Below, piece by piece: positions 1 to 5,451 of a stretch of DNA of 5,499 bases. Below the pieces are notes generated by a model. The model was not told the DNA's origin. It did no database searches and saw only the letters and a list, made by a program, of their open reading frames with translations. The stretch covers positions 1-5,499 of the forward strand of contig QJVU01000365.1 in NCBI GenBank assembly GCA_003235605.1, in the 5' to 3' direction. The position numbers and the translations under genes were made by a program. The DNA is from Planctomycetota bacterium (GTDB lineage: Bacteria > Planctomycetota > UBA1135 > UBA2386). How positions within the stretch are numbered: position 1 is the first letter of the stretch; each line of letters begins with the position of its first letter.

Positions 1-303
1 CCCGACACGGACCTCCACGCCGGGGCATTCACGACGCAGACGTTCCTGGTGCCAGTGGTAGTCGTTGTCGTCCAGGACGTAGACCGGTACCTGCACCTCG
101 CCACCCCGCAGCATGGGCGGCAGGTCGGCGGTGGGGTGCAGGGCGAACTCGGCTGCCAGGTCGGGAGCTACCTGCTCCGGGTTGTGGGCGAAGAGGTGGA
201 GCTCGACGTCCTGGATCGCGGCCAGCTTCCGGATCAGCTCCAGGGCCACTTCGGCTGCCGGACAGGGCAGTGGTGGCAGCGGTGACACCAGCGCGAGCTT
301 CAT
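1..303 (-). CDS. Partial GT4-like glycosyltransferase (N-terminal part, runs off left edge)
   Basis: Reading the minus strand from the ATG at 303 gives 101 codons with no stop before the window edge, so only the N-terminal portion is present. The protein begins MKLALVSPLPPLPCP, the usual first beta strand and loop of GT4 glycosyltransferases that start with a K-L-A-L-V-S-P-L-P-P pattern. A later stretch, VYVLDDNDYHWHQERLRR, lines up by eye with the Y-x-L-G-N-x-x-Y-H segment of the same group, which normally precedes a 'pGvvvlHD' strand. The typical S-G-I-A after SPLPP is replaced here by C-P-A-A, and the LGN by DDN, so the protein is diverged. Third codon positions are strongly G/C. No Shine-Dalgarno sequence is obvious before the ATG. 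It is transcribed away from the plus-strand glycan genes and probably belongs to the same biosynthetic region. Donor and acceptor sugars cannot be predicted, and the catalytic C-terminal domain lies outside the window. Confidence 0.75.
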   Translation of the reverse strand, partial: MKLALVSPLPPLPCPAAEVALELIRKLAAIQDVELHLFAHNPEQVAPDLAAEFALHPTADLPPMLRGGEVQVPVYVLDDNDYHWHQERLRRECPGVEVRVG

Positions 304-365
304 CGGCGTGGGATATACAGTTGGGGGGGACGACTCCCTAGACCTTATCCTGCCGCCGCCGCGTG
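304..365. promoter_or_regulatory. Short divergent intergenic spacer, probable back-to-back promoters
   Basis: These 62 bases separate two divergently oriented start codons and are less GC-rich than the flanking genes. An AT-rich patch, gatatacag (312-320), could supply a -10-like element on either strand (TATACA on plus, TGTATA on minus), but no well-spaced -35 box is visible. A run of seven G's lies at 323-329. Promoter function is inferred from the gene orientation, not from a strong motif match. No palindromic operator was recognised. Confidence 0.35.
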
Positions 366-1919
366 ATGCTGATCGGGATCGACATGTCGCTGACCGCCGA
401 GGCCAAGACCGGCCTGCAGTCCTATGCCAGGTCCCTGGTCGCGGCGCTGGCCGATGTGGACAAGGTCAACGACTACCTGATCTACCGGTATGTGTGGCAC
501 AGCTTTCCGCCGCACTATGAAAGAGCATTCTGCCCGCGGCAGAGCAACTTCCGGGTGGCCCGTCGCTGTGTGCCCAAGTGGCTCGTGGAGTACCTCTGGA
601 AGAAGCCCAACGTCTCCAAGGACTGGCTCATCGCGGGCAAGGACCCGGACGTCTACTTCAGCCCGTTCCACAGCGTTCCGCCCCGCCACTTCCGTCGTCT
701 GGTGAGCGTCTTTCACGACATCTCCTTCCGTATCCACCCCGAGTTCAGCACCGAGGTCAACCGCGCGTACTGCGAGGAGCAGTTCGATCGGGCCAGGCGG
801 CTTGCGGACAAGCTGGTCACGGTCTCGCACTTCTCGAAGGCGGAGATGGTGAAACACATGGGAGTGCCCGAGGACTGGGTACGTGTCACCCATGAAGCTG
901 CGGACCCGCTGTTCCAGCGCGTGGAGGACGCCGTGATTCCAGACCGGCTGCGTTCCGACATCGGGGCTGCGCCCGAGTTCGTCCTGTACGTCGGTTCCGT
1001 GGAGCCGCGCAAGAACCTCACCACCCTGATCCGCGCCTTGGACGCGATGCTGCAGCGCGGTCGGACCAGGCCCCTGCTGGTCATCGCTGGTGGCTCTGGC
1101 TGGAAGAACTCGGCGGTCTACGAGGAGATCGAGCGCCGTAGCCTGAAGGACAAGGTCTGCTTCACCGGCTTCGTGACCGACGAGGAACTGCTGGCCCTCT
1201 ACAACACTGCAGCGGTGTTCGTCTACCCGAGCATCTACGAGGGCTTCGGGCTACCGGTTGTCGAGGCCATGAGCTGCGGGACTCCCGTGGTCACGACCCG
1301 GGTGGCGTCGATTCCCGAGGTCGGCGGCGAGGCGGTCGCCTATGTAGAGGACCCCACGGATGAAGACGCCCTGAGCCGCCGCCTGGAAGAGGTGCTGCTG
1401 GATCACGATCTTCGCAGCAAGCTGAGCGCGAGCGGCCTGGCCCAGGCGGCCACGTTTGGCTGGGATCGGGCAGCCCAGGAGACCCTGGCGATCCTCGAAG
1501 AGGTGAACGCGGGTGCCGGCTACGACCGGCATGGTGTGCGTGTCGGCCAGGATGAGCGTGCCCTGGGAGCAGGGTGGCATCCCATGGAGACGGAGAATGG
1601 CCGGGCCTTCCGCTGGACGCGGCGGCGGGCCACGTTGCGGATGACCCCGGCAGCGGGCGGCGAGAGGATTGTCGTCGAGGCCTCGACGCCGGTACCCCAC
1701 CGGGAGCAGTACCTGGCGGTGCGGGTCAACGGCTGCCTCGTTGGTCACGCGCCCCTGGAGCATCGTTGGCAGGAACACAGCTTCCCCTTGCCGGCAGGTC
1801 TTCCCCGGGACCATGACCTGCACGTGGAGCTGGACGTGAGCTTCGAGCTGCCTCCGGCCCTCAGGCCGGGAGACAGCAGGGAGCTGGGTGCCAGGATCAC
1901 GCGGGTGGAGTTCACGTGA
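366..1919 (+). CDS. GT4 glycosyltransferase (mannosyltransferase-like) with extra C-terminal beta-rich domain
   Basis: Predicted 517-residue cytoplasmic or membrane-associated GT-B glycosyltransferase that would transfer a sugar from a nucleotide-sugar donor onto a growing glycan. The N-terminal domain starts MLIGIDMSLTAEAKTGLQSY, matching the G-I-D ... G-(I/L)-x-x-Y pattern of WbpY/MtfB-like GT4 enzymes. The C-terminal donor-binding domain begins near VLYVGSVEPRKN (206-217) and carries the E-x7-E motif EGFGLPVVE (E292 and E300), then CGTPVV and IPEVGG. The canonical GT4 fold should end near residue 380. Residues about 400-517 are extra: LGAGWHPME, an RW at 416-417, VRVNGCLVG, and a closing DSRELGARITRVEF, which together suggest a beta-sandwich accessory domain. 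The ATG at 366 is preferred over the in-frame GTG at 363; neither has a clear Shine-Dalgarno sequence. Being first in the plus-strand run, it probably lies closest to the promoter. The sugar specificity is unknown; the GT4 assignment is firm. Confidence 0.93.
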   Translation: MLIGIDMSLTAEAKTGLQSYARSLVAALADVDKVNDYLIYRYVWHSFPPHYERAFCPRQSNFRVARRCVPKWLVEYLWKKPNVSKDWLIAGKDPDVYFSPFHSVPPRHFRRLVSVFHDISFRIHPEFSTEVNRAYCEEQFDRARRLADKLVTVSHFSKAEMVKHMGVPEDWVRVTHEAADPLFQRVEDAVIPDRLRSDIGAAPEFVLYVGSVEPRKNLTTLIRALDAMLQRGRTRPLLVIAGGSGWKNSAVYEEIERRSLKDKVCFTGFVTDEELLALYNTAAVFVYPSIYEGFGLPVVEAMSCGTPVVTTRVASIPEVGGEAVAYVEDPTDEDALSRRLEEVLLDHDLRSKLSASGLAQAATFGWDRAAQETLAILEEVNAGAGYDRHGVRVGQDERALGAGWHPMETENGRAFRWTRRRATLRMTPAAGGERIVVEASTPVPHREQYLAVRVNGCLVGHAPLEHRWQEHSFPLPAGLPRDHDLHVELDVSFELPPALRPGDSRELGARITRVEFT

Positions 1920-2037
1920 GGGCCACCCCGGATCCGCTCTGCCGAAAGCAGTGTCTTTGCTTCGGGATTGGGGTACGTTTCCAGGTTGCCTGGTTGCGCT
2001 CCCGCTGCAGTCCTCCGCCCCCGCTCGTGAGGAAGCC
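1920..2037 (+). other. Intergenic spacer with imperfect hairpin
   Basis: This 118-bp gap lies between the first glycosyltransferase and the coiled-coil gene. The downstream frame stays open back to a GTG at 1888, but third-position G/C falls to roughly 60 percent here and the implied peptide looks random, so it is treated as noncoding. An imperfect hairpin is visible: CCGAA(1942-1946) pairs with TTCGG(1961-1965) and GCA(1948-1950) with TGC(1958-1960), with A1947 bulged and a 7-base loop. No T-tract follows, so it is not a classical intrinsic terminator. A promoter or 5' leader for the downstream genes is possible but not demonstrated. Confidence 0.35.
2029..2035 (+). promoter_or_regulatory. 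Ribosome binding site supporting a TTG start
   Basis: The purine stretch gaggaag ends two bases before the TTG at 2038, with its GAGG core five bases upstream of that codon. It is the best Shine-Dalgarno candidate for the coiled-coil gene and the reason the TTG is chosen over the upstream GTG codons at 1888 and 1951, which lack one. The spacing is slightly short. Confidence 0.45.
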
Positions 2038-3009
2038 TTGACCCAGAAGCCTGACCCCGACAAACCCCCCACGGCGAGGGAAAGCCGACGCCCCATCGAG
2101 CCCCCGGAGACATGGATCGACGCGGAGCGGTTGCCAGTGGTCGACGAGCGGGAAGCCCAGCTCAAGGACCTCACGGAGCAGTGCCTCGAGCTGATGGACC
2201 AGCTGGCGGAGGTTGGTCGGGAGCGGGATCGGTTGCGGGAGCGGTGCGCCGAAGTCGAAGACGAGCTGTCCCGAACACAGCGAGACAACCTCGTGGCCAG
2301 GGAGCGGACTGCCTGGCTGGAGGAGGTGCTGTCCCACATGCACCGCACCTCGGAGCACATGAATGCCCAGGAGCTCGAGAAGCTCAAGAGCCGCGCGTTG
2401 GCGGCGGCCGACGCGGGCCCTGTTGCCGACTTGGAGGAGCGCTTCGAACGCCTGGGCAGGGGCATCGACCTGGAGCACCAGCTGAAGGCGGGGCTCGTCA
2501 ACCTGGTGAACAGCCTGAAGGCCGAGGTGGCGAGGATCGGTGGCGAGATGGCGAAGATCAGTGGCGAGTTGGCGAAGGCCGGTGACGAGTTGGCGAAGGT
2601 CGGTGACGAAGAGAAGAAGCGGAAGCGCATCCAGGCCGAGCTGGCGGCGGTCCGCAGCAAGCTGGCCGAAGCTGCCGCAAGCGCCAGTGCTTCGGCGGCG
2701 GAGCTGCAGCGCATCCGTGCCGAGCTGGAGCAGGAGGGCTCCTCCAAGAAGGACGCCATGAACCAGCTCCTGGAGGCCAACACGACCATCCGCGAGCTGA
2801 GGGCCATTCTCGGCCTCGACGACTCCCAGCCACGCGAGGCGGCGGGGGAGTGGATCCGAAGGCTGCAGGCGAAGGTCAACGACCGGGAACGCTGGGTGGC
2901 GGCGCTGCTCTCGGAGCTGAGCCGCCGCCGTCTCAAGCTGACCCGTCGCGATCTGATGGACTACGAGCGGAGGTTCCTGCAGGACCTCGAGCAAGCCGAG
3001 GGCTCATGA
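2038..3009 (+). CDS. Soluble coiled-coil protein of unknown family in a glycosyltransferase operon
   Basis: Predicted 323 residues with no signal peptide, membrane segment or recognisable enzyme domain. The first 33 or so residues are proline- and charge-rich and probably disordered. A first coiled coil runs from about residue 36 to 115, heptad-patterned and rich in Glu, Arg and Leu. A break rich in Ala, Gly and Pro (near AAADAGPVADLEE) follows, then a second long helix from about 125 to 265. That helix contains four near-identical heptads at residues 165-192 (ARIGGEM, AKISGEL, AKAGDEL, AKVGDEE) and an Ala/Ser stretch, AEAAASASASAAE. The C-terminus has a separate basic helical segment containing RWVAALLSELSRRRLKL and DYERRFLQ. 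The start is uncertain: TTG 2038 has the best ribosome binding site and marks where coding-like third positions begin; GTG 1951 or 1888 would lengthen the protein. Its stop overlaps the next glycosyltransferase start by 4 bp (ATGA), implying translational coupling. A scaffold or chain-length role like the coiled coil of WbdD is inference only. Confidence 0.85.
   Translation: MTQKPDPDKPPTARESRRPIEPPETWIDAERLPVVDEREAQLKDLTEQCLELMDQLAEVGRERDRLRERCAEVEDELSRTQRDNLVARERTAWLEEVLSHMHRTSEHMNAQELEKLKSRALAAADAGPVADLEERFERLGRGIDLEHQLKAGLVNLVNSLKAEVARIGGEMAKISGELAKAGDELAKVGDEEKKRKRIQAELAAVRSKLAEAAASASASAAELQRIRAELEQEGSSKKDAMNQLLEANTTIRELRAILGLDDSQPREAAGEWIRRLQAKVNDRERWVAALLSELSRRRLKLTRRDLMDYERRFLQDLEQAEGS
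2530..2613 (+). repeat. Four tandem 21-bp in-frame repeats encoding heptads
   Basis: Units lie at 2530-2550, 2551-2571, 2572-2592 and 2593-2613. Each has the form gcgaRgRYCRGTGRCGARxxG or nearly so, starts with an Ala codon and encodes seven residues of the pattern A-(K/R)-x-(G/S)-(G/D)-E-(L/M/E). Because the unit equals one coiled-coil heptad, gain or loss of copies would change helix length by about 1 nm per copy without altering the frame. The preceding 21 bases (2509-2529, NSLKAEV) keep the heptad phase but have diverged in DNA sequence. Confidence 0.88.
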
Positions 3010-4364
3010 GGCTGCTCTACATCCTGCACCAGTTCCTGCCACGGCACGTGACGGGAACCGAGCAGTACGTGCGATCTCTCGCCCTCGGCATGCGGGAGCG
3101 GGGTCATGACGCCAGGGTCTTCACCTTCGAGCCCCTCATCCAGAAGGCCGCCCCGGGCCGGCTCTGGCTCCAGATGGACGACGAAGTCGACGGCATTCCC
3201 GTGCGCCAGGTGTCCGTGCATCCGGAGATTACCCGCAACCGGGAGCTGGCGGACCAGAACAACGAGTTGGTCGTGAGGCTGCTGCGCCGCTACCTGGACC
3301 AGCACGACTTCGACCTCGTGCATGCCTTCCACCTCCAGCACATCGGAAAAGGAGGCATCTCCGAGCCGAAGCGCCTGGGCAAGCCGCTGGTAGTGCACCT
3401 GATGGACTTCTGGTTCCTTTGTCCTCGGTTCACGCTGTTGCACCGGGACGGATCACTGTGCAAGGGGCCACCTCTCGACGGCATGGGCTGCATTCCCTGC
3501 ATCGATCCGGCGCTCTGGTCCGACCTCCAGGCACATGGAGTCGCCGATTCGCTCCGCGGTCTGGCGGCGGGCGCAGCGCTGCCGCATGGCATGGCGCCGA
3601 CGCCGGTACGCCGGGCGCGCGCCCTGGTGGGGCGCAAGCAGCGGCTGTTTCGGACGTTGGCCCAGGCAGATGCCGTGGTGGCACCGTCGCGTTTCCTGCG
3701 CGACATCTTCGAGGGCCAGGGTTTTCCACCAGGCTTGATCCGACACCTCCCCTACGGTGTGGATCGGGGGCGTCTCGAGAGCGCAGTCCCGTCGTTCCCG
3801 CACCGCGAAAAGGAGGTCTTGCAGATTGGCTACGTGGGATCCCTCACTCCCCACAAGGGGTTGCACCTGCTGCTCGCCGCGCTCAGGGGAATCCCGGGGG
3901 AAGGCTGGCGGCTCCACGTGCACGGCGACCCGGACACCCATCCCGAGTACACCCGGGAGCTCGAGCGCCTGGCGGGGGAGGACCGCCGCATCCAGTACCA
4001 CGGTGGCTTTCCTTCCGCCAAGCTGGGCGCTGTGCTGTCGGGTCTGGACCTGATCGTGGTGCCGTCGGTCTGGTACGAGAATACTCCGTTCACGATCCTG
4101 GAGGCCCAGGCCATGAACGTGCCGGTCCTGGCGTCGGATCTCGGCGGGATCTCCGAGATCGTGACCGACGGCGAGAACGGCCTGTTGTTCGAGGCCGGCA
4201 ACGTGGACATGCTCGGGCAGATGCTGCGCAGGGTGCTGGATCACCGAGACCTCCTCGACGGTCTCCGTCGGAAGCCGCCGGTGGTGCGCTCCCTGGCCGA
4301 GAGCCTGGACGACCTGGAGGATCTCTACGGCGAGGTGACCGGTCAGCACGCCCGCCGGGCCTGA
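3006..4364 (+). CDS. GT4 glycosyltransferase, ExpE7-like
   Basis: Predicted 452-residue GT-B glycosyltransferase. It opens MRLLYILHQFLPRHVTGTEQ, giving the first Rossmann strand and the G-T-E loop (17-19). Residues 134-165 hold a distinctive segment: DFWFLCPRFTLL, then a Gly-Ser-Leu-Cys turn and a GCIPC pair, placing cysteines at 139, 152, 162 and 165. This layout is characteristic, from memory, of ExpE7-like GT4 enzymes of exopolysaccharide clusters. The donor-binding domain starts at IGYVGSLTPHKG (274-285). The E-x7-E motif is ENTPFTILE (E358, E366), preceded by VPSVWY and followed by SDLGGISEIV and DGENGLLF. The ATG at 3006 overlaps the upstream stop by 4 bp and has GAGGG at 2998-3002. The frame is open further upstream to 2850, but that part is a shadow of the coiled-coil gene. 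The stop lies one base before the next start, so the gene sits inside a tight operon. Substrate unknown. Confidence 0.94.
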   Translation: MRLLYILHQFLPRHVTGTEQYVRSLALGMRERGHDARVFTFEPLIQKAAPGRLWLQMDDEVDGIPVRQVSVHPEITRNRELADQNNELVVRLLRRYLDQHDFDLVHAFHLQHIGKGGISEPKRLGKPLVVHLMDFWFLCPRFTLLHRDGSLCKGPPLDGMGCIPCIDPALWSDLQAHGVADSLRGLAAGAALPHGMAPTPVRRARALVGRKQRLFRTLAQADAVVAPSRFLRDIFEGQGFPPGLIRHLPYGVDRGRLESAVPSFPHREKEVLQIGYVGSLTPHKGLHLLLAALRGIPGEGWRLHVHGDPDTHPEYTRELERLAGEDRRIQYHGGFPSAKLGAVLSGLDLIVVPSVWYENTPFTILEAQAMNVPVLASDLGGISEIVTDGENGLLFEAGNVDMLGQMLRRVLDHRDLLDGLRRKPPVVRSLAESLDDLEDLYGEVTGQHARRA

Positions 4365-4365
4365 G

Positions 4366-5370
4366 ATGGCGCGGGTGCTGTTGGCGCGCCTGTCGGCGAT
4401 GGGAGACGTGGTGCAGTGCCTTGGCGCCACGAGGGCGTTGGCGGTTGCGCGACCCGACCTGCAGTTGCATTTCGTGGTACAGGAGCGGTTCCTCCCGCTG
4501 CTGGAAGGCGAGGAGTACCTCGCGACGAGGATCGTCTTCGACCGCTTCGGCGGCCTGGCAGCGGTGTGGCGCCTGCGGCGGCACCTCCGGCGCCTGCGCC
4601 CCGACGTTGCCCTGGACCTGCAAGGCAACTGGAAGAGTGCCCTGGTCTGTTGGCTCTCGGGAGCGAGAGAGCGGATCGGTGCCGACCGTCGCCAGCGCCG
4701 GGAGCCGCACAGCGCCCTGCTCTTGACCCATCGGGTCTCCTGGGATGGACCGCCTCACCCCGCGCGGATGGCAGAGGCCGTGGTGCGGTCCCTTGCCCCC
4801 GCGCTGGAGGCTGCAAGGCCCCGCCTGATTCCGACGGATGCAGCGCTTCGGGACGCCGCGGCCGACTTGCGGGGACTGGGGCTCGACCCCATGCGGCCCT
4901 TCACGGTGTTCGTCGTGACGGCGCCTTCGGATCCGCGGTCATGGCACCTGTCCGCGATGCGTCGGCAGCTGGAGCTGGAGGACCGCCCCGTGGTTTTCTT
5001 GCTGGGGCCTGATGTCGAGCCCGATGTCCTGTCTTCCGTCCTGCCAACCGGTGTCCGATGGATCCGCCACGGCACCGGGCAGCTGTCCCGGTTGACAGCC
5101 TTGGGACAACTCGTGGCTCGGGCCGGCGGTGGCGTCATGGGCCCGGACAAGGGACCGACCCATGTGCTTTGTGCAGCCGGCGCCCGCACCCAGGTGCTGT
5201 TCGGACCCACGGATCCGCAGTGCACCGCTCCCCCCGGTTCCGTGGTCCTACGCCAGCGGGGAGGGCCGGCTTGCGTGCCCTGCAGGCGGACCAGGTGCCA
5301 CCACCCAGAGGGCCCGGTGTGCATGGACTTCTCCTTGGACTCCTCCACCTCGGCTGCGGCCGAGGGCTGA
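4366..5370 (+). CDS. GT9 family glycosyltransferase (ADP-heptose:LPS heptosyltransferase-like)
   Basis: Predicted 334 residues, the usual length for GT9. By family, it would transfer heptose (or a related sugar) from an ADP-linked donor to LPS core at the cytoplasmic face of the inner membrane. The N-terminus MARVLLARLSAMGDVVQCLG matches the WaaC/WaaF start, and D14 aligns with the proposed catalytic Asp13 of WaaC. DLQGNWKSAL (84-93) is the family D-L-Q-G segment. The donor-binding part shows GPDKGPTH (D261, H266) and LFGPTDP (F279-P284). A C-terminal cysteine set, C303-x2-C306-x4-C311 with C319-M, is also common in this family. Two deviations are visible: the usual D-(S/T)-G is D-K-G, and the K-R-W strand after the linker reads P-R-S-W (R191, W193). 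The residues after about 325 are low-complexity Ser/Ala. The gene follows the upstream stop by one base and has no evident ribosome binding site, suggesting translational coupling. It could act on a non-heptose substrate; the family call is firm. Confidence 0.93.
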   Translation: MARVLLARLSAMGDVVQCLGATRALAVARPDLQLHFVVQERFLPLLEGEEYLATRIVFDRFGGLAAVWRLRRHLRRLRPDVALDLQGNWKSALVCWLSGARERIGADRRQRREPHSALLLTHRVSWDGPPHPARMAEAVVRSLAPALEAARPRLIPTDAALRDAAADLRGLGLDPMRPFTVFVVTAPSDPRSWHLSAMRRQLELEDRPVVFLLGPDVEPDVLSSVLPTGVRWIRHGTGQLSRLTALGQLVARAGGGVMGPDKGPTHVLCAAGARTQVLFGPTDPQCTAPPGSVVLRQRGGPACVPCRRTRCHHPEGPVCMDFSLDSSTSAAAEG

Positions 5371-5411
5371 TGCGCATTGGATCGTGGAGTTCGGAACGGA
5401 TGGGACACCGA

Positions 5412-5426
5412 GCCGGGTAACCCGGC
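5412..5426 (+). terminator. Short perfect hairpin after the GT9 gene (terminator-like, no T-tract)
   Basis: GCCGGG (5412-5417) and CCCGGC (5421-5426) form a perfect 6-bp GC-only stem around a 3-base TAA loop, 42 bases past the GT9 stop. The following bases are mixed, with no run of T's, so intrinsic termination would be weak. It may instead be an mRNA-stabilising or attenuating structure, or chance in GC-rich DNA. It lies in the 81-bp gap (5371-5451), which otherwise holds nothing convincing. Confidence 0.3.
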
Positions 5427-5451
5427 ATGGCCCTCAAGGTAGCAGCGCCAG

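Noticed and set aside
1888..2037. N-terminal extension of the coiled-coil protein from GTG 1888 or GTG 1951
   Set aside because: The implied 50 residues look random, third-position G/C drops, and neither GTG has a ribosome binding site; TTG 2038 does. GTG 1951 cannot be fully excluded.
1251..2936. 561-codon open frame on the minus strand
   Set aside because: It is antisense to the GT4 C-terminus and the coiled-coil gene, is rich in Ser and Arg runs typical of GC-rich shadow frames, and shows no domain; the plus-strand frames carry clear motifs and heptads.
2850..3005. 52-residue upstream extension of the ExpE7-like glycosyltransferase
   Set aside because: The extension is the shifted frame of the coiled-coil gene, and MRLLYIL at 3006 is a natural GT4 beginning with a GAGGG sequence before it.
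3453..4628. 391-codon minus-strand open frame across the two glycosyltransferases
   Set aside because: Composition is Arg/His/Gln-rich with no motif, while both plus-strand genes it opposes have complete family signatures.
3419..4726. 435-codon plus-strand open frame overlapping the ExpE7-like and GT9 genes
   Set aside because: Out-of-frame shadow with Gly/Arg/Pro-rich random composition; it crosses the junction of two well-supported genes.
5370..5420. 16-codon peptide beginning at ATG 5370 right after the GT9 stop
   Set aside because: The start overlaps the GT9 stop by one base, but the peptide is very short, has no recognisable motif, and ends inside the hairpin loop; probably chance.
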